Positions 1-6,615 of a stretch of 10,494 bases of DNA are shown in pieces. The stretch is from Bacteroidia bacterium (GTDB taxonomy: Bacteria; Bacteroidota; Bacteroidia; Chitinophagales; Saprospiraceae). Made by a program: the position numbers and the translations under genes. The stretch is from the NCBI GenBank assembly GCA_030431945.1, contig JAUIIF010000100.1, positions 1 to 10,494 on the forward strand, given 5' to 3'. Below the pieces are notes generated by a model. The model was not told where the DNA came from. It worked only from the letters and a program-made list of their open reading frames with translations, and searched no databases. How positions within the stretch are numbered: the stretch's first letter is position 1; the number at the start of each line of letters is the position of its first letter.

Positions 1-107
1 TTCCGTACCCTGCGTTTTTACACCCAACGAAAACGTTGTATTATTGTAACTGCAAGTTTCCCCACTAACCAGCGATCGTATTTCAGCTTTCGACCGTAAC
101 GCTCTCC

Positions 108-401
108 ATGATGCCAGATAATACCGAACACGTCGTCAACAACGCCAAGAAATTTCGTTTCGAAGTCATCAGCGGCGCGCTGGTCTCCAAACTGGAATAC
201 CGGCTGGGCCGGGACACGATCGCCCTGGTACACACCGAGGTGCCCGAAGAACTGCAGGGGCAGGGAATAGGCAGCGCCATCGTCCGCACAGCCCTGCAGC
301 ACGCCCGGGATAATGAACTGACGGTGCTGCCCTACTGTCCTTTCGTTGCCAGTTACCTGGCCCGTCATCCCGAGTGGGAAGACATCGTCAGTTCCGTCTG
401 A
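108..401 (+). CDS. Small GNAT-family N-acetyltransferase (YjdJ type)
   Basis: A 97-residue protein of the short, stand-alone GNAT class (the Acetyltransf_CG/YjdJ group), which keeps little more than the acetyl-CoA binding core. The visible signature is at residues about 44-66: a beta strand ending in EVPEEL, then the pyrophosphate-binding loop GQGIGS at 51-56 and a helix (AIVRTALQHA). The C-terminal part, with PYCPFVASYLARHPEW at about 75-90, matches the usual ending of this group, where the Cys lies near the acetyl-CoA site. The natural acceptor of these proteins is unknown. ATG codons stand at 108 and 111; either could start. Its TGA stop overlaps the ATG of the next gene (TGATG), so the two are probably co-transcribed and translationally coupled. 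Family assignment is firm, substrate is not. Confidence 0.85.
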   Translation: MMPDNTEHVVNNAKKFRFEVISGALVSKLEYRLGRDTIALVHTEVPEELQGQGIGSAIVRTALQHARDNELTVLPYCPFVASYLARHPEWEDIVSSV

Positions 402-1522
402 TGCTGACCGTCTGGCTGCTGTCCGCCCTGCTGCAATTCCTTTTTTGGGGGTTTTTCAGGTCCATGGCTTTTCCGGTAAGAGAGGTTGACCCACCAGCCG
501 CACCGGAGTCCGCTGCGCCAGTTTCCGTAATTGTCTGCTTTCGCAATGAGGAAGCCACGTTGCAGAACTGTCTGATCAGTATCCTGCGCCAGGATTATGC
601 CGGTACCTTTGAGGTAGTTGCGGTAGACGACAACTCGACGGATCAATCCGCCGCCATTGTCCGCAAGCTTGCGGAGCAAAGCAGCGGTAAACTTCGGCTC
701 GTCGAGCCCGGCCCGACCCGGCCCGGAAAAAAAGACGCCCTCACCTTCGGCATCCGGCAAGCCCGCTTCGAGCACTTATTACTGACGGACGCAGACTGCC
801 TGCCAACCTCCGATCGGTGGCTCGACCTGATGACCCGCCCACTGCGTCTGGGCGCCGAGGTGGTCCTCGGCGTCAGCCCTTATGCCTACAACGGCTGGCG
901 TTTGGTGGATCGGTTTCAGCGCTTCGAGGCGACCTACGTCGCCATCAAGTACCTGAGTTTCGCCCGGGCGGGAATGCCGTACATGGGCGTGGGCCGCAAC
1001 CTGGCGTACCGCAAATCTTTCTTTCTGCGCGCCGGCGGTTTTGCGGCGCACGCCGACCTGCCCGGTGGTGATGACGACCTCCTGATCGGCAACCACGCCC
1101 TGCCGAAAAAGACGGTTTGCGTCACCCTGCCGGCGGCGCGGGTGTATTCGCAGTTAGCAGGTAGCTGGCCCGCTTTTCTCCGCCAGCGACGCCGGCACCA
1201 GTCCGTAGGCTTCCGGTACCGGCCGGTACACCAGCTTTTGCTGACGGGGGTGGCGCTTAGTCACGGACTGTTTTTTCTGCTGGGCTGCTGGCTGTTGTTC
1301 TCTTCCTGGTGGCTCCTGGCGCTACTGGCATACGTATTGCGTTACCTGCTGGTCTTCAGTACCTTCAGGCGGGCAGGACTGAGGGGCGCGAACGCCGGTG
1401 CAAAAAAAGACTTTCAGCAGCAGGCAGTTTCCCGGTGGTCCGTGGCCTGGGGCGATGCCCTGCTGGCTCCCTTCTATCTCTACCTGGCCCTGGCCGGCCT
1501 CCTGCCGGCACGGAGTTGGTAA
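401..1522 (+). CDS. Membrane-anchored glycosyltransferase family 2
   Basis: A 373-residue inverting GT-A glycosyltransferase of family GT2. An N-terminal membrane helix (about residues 3-20) is followed by the catalytic domain: VSVIVCFRNEE at 41-51 opens the nucleotide-sugar fold, VDDNSTD at 75-81 binds the nucleotide, TDADC at 129-133 is the metal-binding DxD equivalent, GGDDDL at 222-227 carries the likely catalytic acid region, and QRRRHQ at 262-267 resembles the Q/RxxRW site of processive members. Three hydrophobic stretches (about 280-300, 303-320, 350-368) would anchor the C-terminus. A GTG at 374 in frame would give nine more residues, but the ATG at 401 overlapping the upstream stop is preferred. 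Transfer to a lipid or envelope glycan is likely; sugar and acceptor cannot be read from the sequence. Confidence 0.88.
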   Translation: MLTVWLLSALLQFLFWGFFRSMAFPVREVDPPAAPESAAPVSVIVCFRNEEATLQNCLISILRQDYAGTFEVVAVDDNSTDQSAAIVRKLAEQSSGKLRLVEPGPTRPGKKDALTFGIRQARFEHLLLTDADCLPTSDRWLDLMTRPLRLGAEVVLGVSPYAYNGWRLVDRFQRFEATYVAIKYLSFARAGMPYMGVGRNLAYRKSFFLRAGGFAAHADLPGGDDDLLIGNHALPKKTVCVTLPAARVYSQLAGSWPAFLRQRRRHQSVGFRYRPVHQLLLTGVALSHGLFFLLGCWLLFSSWWLLALLAYVLRYLLVFSTFRRAGLRGANAGAKKDFQQQAVSRWSVAWGDALLAPFYLYLALAGLLPARSW

Positions 1523-1555
1523 CTTGTCGTGCATCAGCTGTTTCAGCAGTCGTGA

Positions 1556-1706
1556 TAGCAAGTGGTAAAGTCCCACCCCGCAGGAGCAACGAAGTTAAAC
1601 CACTTTGACTTAGGTATAAGTCGGTACAGTTCGTCAGCTAGAGTCACGCTTGTTCGGCGGACGATTCAGCTCGTTCCTCGCGCCTCGGCCGACGAGCAAG
1701 CTTGCT
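1556..1706 (+). ncRNA. Folded element, possible solo HEARO/OMEGA-type RNA
   Basis: Seen directly: between two convergent genes lies a run of stems that fits no protein. AAGTGGT (1560-1566) pairs with ACCACTT (1599-1605). GACTTAGGTATAAGTC (1607-1622) is a perfect 6-bp hairpin with a four-base loop. CTAGAGTCACG follows at 1638-1648. A 17-position stem (1648-1664 with 1685-1701) has 14 Watson-Crick pairs, one G-U and two mismatches around a 20-base loop. The element ends in the palindrome AGCAAGCTTGCT (1695-1706). The motif order and the GTGA immediately upstream (1552-1555) remind me of HEARO RNAs, the omega RNAs of IscB nucleases, which were reported to sit after ATGA or GTGA. That likeness is from memory, not from a covariance search. 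No iscB is present. Neither side has a T tract, so a plain terminator is less likely. Strand is assigned on the HEARO reading. Confidence 0.42.
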
Positions 1707-1713
1707 ACTGCCC

Positions 1714-2343
1714 TTATTCCAACTTGAACTTTACCGGAAGATTAAACTGTACCGCTACTGGTTTTCCCCGCTGCAGGCCGGGCTCCCAGCGAAGGTTGTC
1801 CTGCTGCATTTTGCGGATGACTTTCGCGGCAGCTTCCCCAAGTCCGCCTCCGGGGTCACGCACAATCTTCACCGTAGAAATTGCTCCGTGGGCCTCGATG
1901 ATGAAGCTGACTACGGCCATACCGGTGATTTTTTTGTCCCTGGCCCGTTTGGGGTACTTGATGTTGCTGTAGACGTAATTGAGCATGGCGCGATCGGCGC
2001 ACTCTTTCCGCTTTTTGTAGTCCAGCATCGCGCCACACTTTTGCCCGGGGAAGAGGGGCATTTGCTCTACTATTTTGAAGACGTCACGCTCCTTCTCAGC
2101 GGTGGAAACTTCGGATTCCACTTCCGCTGTTTTGGCGGCATCAAGGTTGCGCAGGTATTCTTGCTGCAAGGATTTTAAGGCCTGCACTTCGGCCTGGTGT
2201 TGAGTTACTACGCGCTGGTGCCGGTGTTCACGTGGGGCTGATTCGCTGGTGCTGAAGGCTAGAAAAAGTCCGCCAACAAAGGCCGGAATGAACAGGCCAA
2301 GCAAAATGCTCAGGCGCAAATAGGGGCTACGGGAAGGAAACAT
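1714..2343 (-). CDS. TonB C-terminal-domain energy-transducer-like protein
   Basis: A 209-residue inner-membrane protein with periplasmic TonB_C domain. Residues 1-10 are cytosolic, about 11-30 form one membrane helix, about 45-95 are charged and predicted helical or coiled-coil rather than the Pro-rich spacer of classic TonB, and about 128-209 are the TonB_C fold (NIKYPKRARD, then GMAVVSFIIE, the glycine-rich DPGGGLGE, RWEPG and the terminal strand PVKFKLE). Two cysteines 12 residues apart (103 and 115) precede the domain and are kept in the paralogue just upstream, suggesting a periplasmic disulfide. No ExbB, ExbD or TonB-dependent receptor is visible, so it may serve distant receptors or act in another envelope role. 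The ATG at 2343 places the helix at the expected position. The stop lies eight bases beyond the folded intergenic element. Confidence 0.82.
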   Translation of the reverse strand: MFPSRSPYLRLSILLGLFIPAFVGGLFLAFSTSESAPREHRHQRVVTQHQAEVQALKSLQQEYLRNLDAAKTAEVESEVSTAEKERDVFKIVEQMPLFPGQKCGAMLDYKKRKECADRAMLNYVYSNIKYPKRARDKKITGMAVVSFIIEAHGAISTVKIVRDPGGGLGEAAAKVIRKMQQDNLRWEPGLQRGKPVAVQFNLPVKFKLE

Positions 2344-2416
2344 GAGGGCTGGGTTTGTAAAACGGATGCACCCGTAAGACGTTTTGGTGGGCGACTTCGT
2401 TGGTTTTTTTTAAAAG

Positions 2417-2457
2417 CTTCCCGGAGCAGGTGAGTAAAACTGGTTGACAACGGGAAG
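2417..2457 (-). terminator. Possible terminator after the upstream TonB paralogue
   Basis: On the minus strand CTTCCCG (2457-2451) and CGGGAAG (2423-2417) can form a 7-bp stem with a 27-base loop, followed at once by C, four T and then a run of A. It lies just past the stop at 2475, where a terminator would be expected. The loop is long and the T tract short, so this is only a candidate; read-through into the next gene, 131 bp away, is possible. Confidence 0.3.
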
Positions 2458-2474
2458 AGCACCGGATAAAACGG

Positions 2475-3032
2475 CTATTCCAGCTTGAACTTTACGGGAA
2501 GATTATAGGTCACGCGGACAGGCTTACCCTGCCAGCGACCTGGCTCCCAGCGAATATCCCGTTCGGCCATCAGCTGGACGGCTCGCAAGGCCTCCTCACC
2601 GGTTCCGCCCCCGGGGTTACGAACAATCTTAGCTTGCGTGATCGAGCCATCTTTCTCGACCACGAAACTAATAACGGCCATACCTTCGACACAGGCATCC
2701 TGCGCGAGCGCAGGCCACTTTAAGTTGCCATAAATAAAGGCCAGGAGTTTTTTGTCCGTGCATCGCTTGCGCTCGGCGTAGTCTTCGGTGGTAGCGCAGC
2801 CGGGGAACAAGGGCATTTCTTCCCGGATGCCTACAAACGACTGGCCGTAACCTTCCACGACTGGCTGGGAGGGCTTAGGTAGTGATGGTACATGAGGGCC
2901 TGATGTGTGGAAACGAACGTTTACATCCTGGTCGTTGACCAGGCGTGGTTGTAAATAAAGTACGCCGACTAGGGTCGTTACGAGGGCAAAGAAGAAGCTG
3001 GTTTTCAGATAGGGAAATCGAGGAAGGTACAT
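2475..3032 (-). CDS. TonB C-terminal-domain protein, paralogue of its neighbour
   Basis: A 185-residue protein of the same build as the gene downstream: a cytosolic tip with the same PYLK/PYLR pattern, one membrane helix (about 11-28), a short linker with a few prolines (PSLPKPSQP at about 49-57), and a TonB_C domain from about 105 to the end (NLKWP, EGMAVISFVVE, NPGGGTGEE, RWEPG, PVKFKLE). The block before the domain, MPLFPG then Cys79 and Cys91, repeats the 12-residue Cys spacing of its paralogue; a third cysteine is at 114. The last dozen codons are nearly identical in DNA to those of the neighbour, pointing to tandem duplication or selection on the C-terminal strand. The main difference is loss of the roughly 40-residue charged helical spacer. 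Sixty-one bases separate it from the membrane-protein gene upstream, so it may share that transcript. Confidence 0.82.
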   Translation of the reverse strand: MYLPRFPYLKTSFFFALVTTLVGVLYLQPRLVNDQDVNVRFHTSGPHVPSLPKPSQPVVEGYGQSFVGIREEMPLFPGCATTEDYAERKRCTDKKLLAFIYGNLKWPALAQDACVEGMAVISFVVEKDGSITQAKIVRNPGGGTGEEALRAVQLMAERDIRWEPGRWQGKPVRVTYNLPVKFKLE

Positions 3033-3093
3033 CGGCAGACTTTGTTGCTATGATGCGCTGTGGGTACCGTTTTGATGGTTGCGGGTCCAGGAA

Positions 3094-3531
3094 TCATTTG
3101 CCCACACTGGCGATCAGCGTAACGACCCACACGGCCGTCCAGAGCAACGTGCGCCACCCGTTTACCCGGAGGAGTGCTGCGGATAACGGCAAGTGGTCTT
3201 CCGCCCGGTCAAGGGCGCCGTGCAGCGGCACGGCCCGCAGGAAAGTAATGCCCCAGATGACCAGTATCAGGATAAAGTTGATGACAACCTCCCCGCCGGG
3301 GTGGGTAATGAAGCACCAGCCGTACAGGGCGAGCTGCCCCAGCATTACGGGCATGACCACGTAGCTCACCTGCCGGGTGTAATGCGGATGCCAGGCCCGG
3401 AATTCGGCGGAGCGAAAGTGGCGGAAAGCGGGATAAATGACCAACTGAACGAGCCAGATAAGCACCAGGGCTGCCGTATCAAATAGTATGCGCAAGTGTT
3501 CGGTCAACGTCAGACCTAAGTCAGTCGCCAT
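3094..3531 (-). CDS. Four-helix integral membrane protein, function unknown
   Basis: A 145-residue hydrophobic protein with about four membrane helices (roughly 12-34, 54-74, 80-99 and 126-143). Recognisable fixed points are WLVQLVIYPAF at 26-36, the polar stretch EFRAWHPHYTRQ at 43-54 with two histidines, VVMPVMLGQL at 58-67 and LRVNGWRT at 121-128. The His/Tyr segment between helices one and two could hold a metal or cofactor, but I do not recognise a named family and assign no function. An in-frame TTG at 3582 would lengthen the N-terminus by 17 residues; the ATG at 3531 is preferred because it gives a short 16-bp overlap with the upstream gene rather than 67 bp. The overlap suggests coupled translation of the two membrane proteins. 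Confidence 0.72.
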   Translation of the reverse strand: MATDLGLTLTEHLRILFDTAALVLIWLVQLVIYPAFRHFRSAEFRAWHPHYTRQVSYVVMPVMLGQLALYGWCFITHPGGEVVINFILILVIWGITFLRAVPLHGALDRAEDHLPLSAALLRVNGWRTLLWTAVWVVTLIASVGK

Positions 3532-3926
3532 CGGTAAACGTTGTGTACGCGCCAGAGAATCAATCCGAAGGGAACCCACCAAATAAAGTCATTGGTGATG
3601 AGGGTATAGAAGAAGCCGAAAGGGACATCTCCGGACAGGTAGTTCAGCAGGAAGCCAGCCGGGCCGAAGAGCTTGCCGAGCATTCCCACTGCGATGATCG
3701 GCCAGTGCCGCAGCGGGTTGTAGCTGGCCCACCAGTACCCCAGTCCGTATACTCCAATCACCATGCCCATGCCCTGCCACACCATGGGGTGGCGCATGGG
3801 CTCCATCCCCACTAATTCCCAGAAATGTTGCGGAAACAGGATGACCCAGGCGCCCCAGAGGAGGTTGTAGAGGGCAGCGAGTTTCAGGACGTTGCCCATC
3901 CAGGGAGGAGAGGATACTGGAGACAT
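3516..3926 (-). CDS. Four-helix integral membrane protein, function unknown
   Basis: A 136-residue hydrophobic protein with four likely membrane helices (about 13-31, 48-67, 74-95, 104-126), rich in Trp, Tyr and Gly. Conserved-looking features are LYNLLWGAWVILFP at 19-32, MVWQGMGMVIGVYGLGYW at 48-65, LGKLFGPAGF at 83-92 and TNDFIWWVPFG at 111-121, the pattern of an uncharacterised membrane family common in Bacteroidota and Proteobacteria. It resembles no transporter or enzyme I can name. The ATG at 3926 was chosen; an in-frame ATG at 3899 would trim nine residues without touching the first helix. It heads the minus-strand block 3926-1714, and its 3' end overlaps the next membrane-protein gene, so the two products may work together. 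Confidence 0.72.
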   Translation of the reverse strand: MSPVSSPPWMGNVLKLAALYNLLWGAWVILFPQHFWELVGMEPMRHPMVWQGMGMVIGVYGLGYWWASYNPLRHWPIIAVGMLGKLFGPAGFLLNYLSGDVPFGFFYTLITNDFIWWVPFGLILWRVHNVYRWRLT

Positions 3927-3996
3927 AAGGGTATTAGTTACTGGTTACTCTCTACAAGCAATAGGGAAGGAATTGGTTTAGGGTAGACGCCGGAAT

Positions 3997-4046
3997 CGGG
4001 CAGAACTGCTCCGGAAATAACTTTACTGCGGGGGCTGCTCTGCCCG
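3997..4046. other. Long imperfect stem-loop upstream of membrane gene
   Basis: CGGGCAGA (3997-4004) and TCTGCCCG (4039-4046) form a perfect 8-bp stem. The pairing continues inward through 4005-4012 with 4031-4038 (six more pairs including one G-U, with two mismatches), closing an 18-base loop. It lies about 70 bp before the start at 3926 and would sit in that gene's leader if transcription starts farther out. There is no adjacent T tract. It could be a 5' UTR structure, a protein-binding site or a REP-like sequence. Confidence 0.5.
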
Positions 4047-4084
4047 GTAGTGACTTACTTCTAAAGTCAAGATTGACCAACGAT

Positions 4085-4109
4085 CTGCACCTGCGGCCGC
4101 GCCCAAAAA
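4085..4109 (-). repeat. Copy A of a NotI-centred intergenic repeat
   Basis: Read on the minus strand, this 25-mer is five T followed by GGGCGCGGCCGCAGGTGCAG. It matches copy B at 6591-6615 (plus strand) at 24 of 25 positions, so A and B are inverted with respect to each other and bracket the hppA transcription unit. Its A-tract (4105-4110 on the plus strand) also serves as the T tract of the hppA terminator. Confidence 0.75.
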
Positions 4110-4144
4110 AGAATGGCCGTCACACCAAAGTGTAACGGCCATTC
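4105..4144 (-). terminator. Rho-independent terminator of hppA
   Basis: On the minus strand GAATGGCCGT and ACGGCCATTC form a perfect 10-bp stem (plus-strand arms 4135-4144 and 4111-4120), extended inward by four pairs after one mismatch and closed by a four-base loop. Six T follow directly (the A run 4105-4110). It begins 24 bases beyond the hppA stop codon, the classic position and form of an intrinsic terminator. Confidence 0.9.
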
Positions 4145-4167
4145 CCTGACAGATGGTTGCTGGAAAC

Positions 4168-6387
4168 TTACACCAGGAACGGTGCAATAACCAGAGAAAC
4201 CACGGCCATCAGCTTCAGCAGGATGTTGAGGGAAGGTCCGGAAGTGTCCTTAAACGGATCACCTACGGTGTCCCCCACTACGGCAGCTTTGTGCGGCTCA
4301 GAGCCTTTGTGGAAGATGGTACCCTGTACGGAAGCACCTTCTTCGAACATTTTCTTGGCGTTATCCCACGCACCACCGGCGTTGGACTGGAAGATGGCCA
4401 TCATTACCCCGGCAGAGGTTACGCCAGCGAGCAGACCACCGAGCATTTCGGGGCCGCCGCCAAAGCCAACGGCTACGGGCGTAATTACGGCAATCAGTCC
4501 GGGCATCACCATCTCACGGATGGAGGCCTTGGTGGAGATCTCGACACACTTTTCGTAGTCTGCCTTACCGTCTGCAGCGTTGAAAGTAGCGAGGTCGGCA
4601 GCAGAGTACTTGGTCGTGTCGTGGCCGGCACGGCGCATCACTTCCAGGGCTGCTTTCAGCTCGGGGATTTCGTTGAACTGGCGGCGAACTTCCTGGATCA
4701 TGTCGTTCGCAGCGCGACCAACCGCCTCCATGGAGAAAGCAGAGAAAAGGAAAGGCAGCATGGCGCCGAGGAAGAGGCCCGCAGTTACGTACGGGTTGGC
4801 GATGTCGATGTTCGTCAGGTTAGCCGTCTGCATGAAGGCCGCGAAAAGCACCAGGGCCGTCAGGGCCGCAGAACCGATGGCGAAACCTTTACCGATGGCG
4901 GCAGTCGTGTTACCTACGGCGTCGAGCTTATCGGTACGCTCCCGTACTTCCTTGGGCAGGCCCGCCATTTCGGCGATACCACCGGCGTTGTCGGAGATGG
5001 GTCCGTAAGCATCAACGGCCAGCTGGATGCCCGTATTGGCCAGCATCCCAACGGCTGCAATGCCGATACCGTAAAGGCCGGCGAAGTAGTAAGAACCGAT
5101 GATGGCAGCTGCCAGTACGATGATCGGGTAGGCAGTAGAACGCATACCGACGGCAAGGCCGGCGATGATGTTCGTGGCGGAACCGGTCAGGGACTGGTCC
5201 ACAATGCCCTGTACCGGCTTGGTACCCGTACCCGTGTAGTACTCGGTGATGTAGCCGATGGCCAGACCGGAAACGAGGCCGAAGAGGATAGCAAAGAAGA
5301 TACCGTTGTTGGTGTACGTCTGCGTCAGGCCGTTGCTGTTCGCTACGGTCCACTCGGCGGGCATCATCGTCGTTACGGCGAAGTAAGTACCCGCCAGCAT
5401 GATGACGGCGGCGATCAATTCACCGAGGTTGAGGGCTTTCTGCGGGTCACCACCTTCCTTTACGCGGACGAAGAACGTACCGATGATGGAAGCAACGATG
5501 CCGATACCGGCTACTACCAGGGGAAGGAGAACACCGTTGAGGCCACCCAGTTCCGTATTGTAGAAGGCGGGCAGCGTCATGTACGCTGCGCCGATCACCA
5601 TCGTACCGATGATGGAGCCTACGTAAGATTCAAAAAGGTCGGCACCCATACCGGCTACGTCACCAACGTTGTCACCAACGTTGTCGGCGATGGTCGCGGG
5701 GTTGAGGGGGTGATCTTCGGGGATGCCGGCTTCTACCTTACCTACCAGGTCAGCGCCCACGTCGGCCGCCTTCGTGTAGATGCCGCCGCCAACACGGGCG
5801 AAGAGGGCAATGGAAGAGGCACCAAAGGAGAAACCGGTGATGACCGTAATGACCCTCAGGATGGCTGCTTTCGCTGCTTCGGCCGTCGTGGCGTCGGAGA
5901 TCATGATGTCGGCAGCAAACTGGCCCTTGAAAAGGAAGAAGAGCAAACCGAGGCCGAAAAGACCCAGGCCGACTACGCCAAGCCCCATCACAGCACCACC
6001 GTCAAAGGCCACGCCGAGCGCCTTACCGAGGCTGGTCCGGGCAGCTTGCGTGGTGCGGATGTTGGCCTTGGTGGCCACGTTCATCCCGATAAAACCGGCG
6101 AGTGCGGAACAGATGGCGCCAAGAATGAAGCTGACGGCAATCATTACGCTGGAAGTCGCCGGATCAGCCGTAAAGGCCAGGATGGCGGCCACGACGGCAA
6201 CGAAGATAGCCAGTACCTTGTACTCGGCCTTCAGGAAGGCCATGGCACCGTCGGCGATGTTTTTACCGATGCGTTGCATCAATTCATTACCGGGGTCCTG
6301 CTTGGAAACACCGGCAGATTTAATGAACATGAAGACCAAGGCCAGGATACCCAATGCAGGGACCGCCAATAGAATAGTAGAAACCAT
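4168..6387 (-). CDS. hppA: Membrane pyrophosphatase, K+-dependent type (ion pump)
   Basis: A 739-residue polytopic protein (about 16 helices) that hydrolyses PPi on the cytosolic face and pumps H+ and/or Na+ across the inner membrane. The diagnostic substrate-binding motif DVGADLVGKVE is at 209-219, followed by DNVGDNVGD at 235-243; the C-terminal acidic/lysine sites GGAWDNAKK (671-679) and GDTVGDPFKDT (705-715) are intact. GNTTAAIGKG at 492-501 has Ala496 and Gly499, where K+-independent enzymes carry Lys and Thr, so this should be the K+-dependent class, which includes Na+ pumps, H+ pumps and dual pumps. I cannot fix the ion. An ATG at 6462 is in frame, but the start at 6387 (MVSTILLAVP) fits the family and puts the first helix at the N-terminus. 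It is monocistronic, with its own promoter and terminator. Confidence 0.96.
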   Translation of the reverse strand: MVSTILLAVPALGILALVFMFIKSAGVSKQDPGNELMQRIGKNIADGAMAFLKAEYKVLAIFVAVVAAILAFTADPATSSVMIAVSFILGAICSALAGFIGMNVATKANIRTTQAARTSLGKALGVAFDGGAVMGLGVVGLGLFGLGLLFFLFKGQFAADIMISDATTAEAAKAAILRVITVITGFSFGASSIALFARVGGGIYTKAADVGADLVGKVEAGIPEDHPLNPATIADNVGDNVGDVAGMGADLFESYVGSIIGTMVIGAAYMTLPAFYNTELGGLNGVLLPLVVAGIGIVASIIGTFFVRVKEGGDPQKALNLGELIAAVIMLAGTYFAVTTMMPAEWTVANSNGLTQTYTNNGIFFAILFGLVSGLAIGYITEYYTGTGTKPVQGIVDQSLTGSATNIIAGLAVGMRSTAYPIIVLAAAIIGSYYFAGLYGIGIAAVGMLANTGIQLAVDAYGPISDNAGGIAEMAGLPKEVRERTDKLDAVGNTTAAIGKGFAIGSAALTALVLFAAFMQTANLTNIDIANPYVTAGLFLGAMLPFLFSAFSMEAVGRAANDMIQEVRRQFNEIPELKAALEVMRRAGHDTTKYSAADLATFNAADGKADYEKCVEISTKASIREMVMPGLIAVITPVAVGFGGGPEMLGGLLAGVTSAGVMMAIFQSNAGGAWDNAKKMFEEGASVQGTIFHKGSEPHKAAVVGDTVGDPFKDTSGPSLNILLKLMAVVSLVIAPFLV

Positions 6388-6548
6388 AAATGTTAAGAGA
6401 TTTACTTGTTGAAGAAGAAAGTTTTGCCGCGCAGTGTGTTGCGCTCCTGTCTTCGATGACAAGCGATCAAGATGGCCGCAGGGGTAGAGTAGCTAAATGG
6501 GTGCATGACCCCCTACGCTTCAAAAGGTCGTTGACCCGAAATATGCCG

Positions 6549-6580
6549 CAAAAGTAATGTATTACGGAGTTTTGGTCAAA
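6549..6580 (-). promoter_or_regulatory. Bacteroidota-type promoter of hppA
   Basis: On the minus strand TTTG (6580-6577), a 20-bp spacer and TACTTTTG (6556-6549) match the Bacteroidota primary sigma consensus (TTTG, about 19 bp, TAnnTTTG) at every fixed base; the spacer is one base longer than the ideal. Transcription would start near 6543, giving a leader of roughly 155 nt before the ATG at 6387. The leader has no riboswitch that I recognise. Confidence 0.72.
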
Positions 6581-6590
6581 TCATACACCA

Positions 6591-6615
6591 TTTTTGGGCG
6601 CGGCCGCTGGTGCAG
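6591..6615 (+). repeat. Copy B of the NotI-centred intergenic repeat
   Basis: Five T then GGGCGCGGCCGCTGGTGCAG: the inverted partner of copy A, differing only by T for A at 6608. It starts 10 bp upstream of the hppA promoter, so the repeat pair encloses exactly the promoter, gene and terminator. Together with the heptamer array and the stem below, it accounts for most of the 412-bp gene-free stretch between 6388 and 6799. Confidence 0.75.

Noticed and set aside
15..46. Promoter for the GNAT gene (T-rich run, then TATTATTG)
   Set aside because: The -7-like element has one mismatch and no TTTG at the proper distance; the CAACG-AAAA-CGTTG hairpin (25-38) falls in the spacer. Too weak to annotate.
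1571..1605. 5S rRNA-like string (CCACCCCG then GAAGTTAAACC)
   Set aside because: Only this short loop region resembles 5S rRNA; the 5' and 3' halves and the closing helix are missing, and no 16S or 23S lies nearby.
1648..1701. Bidirectional terminator for the convergent genes
   Set aside because: The stem is strong but neither side is followed by a T tract, and it is only part of a larger set of motifs better read as a structured element.
4153..6372. A 739-codon open frame on the plus strand
   Set aside because: It is exactly antisense to hppA, composition is low-complexity (rich in Gly, Asp, His), and no known domain is visible. GC-rich codon use in a strongly biased gene explains it.
6388..6542. 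Riboswitch in the hppA leader
   Set aside because: Only weak G-tract/C-tract pairings such as GGGT-CATGC-ACCC are visible; no known aptamer motif is present.
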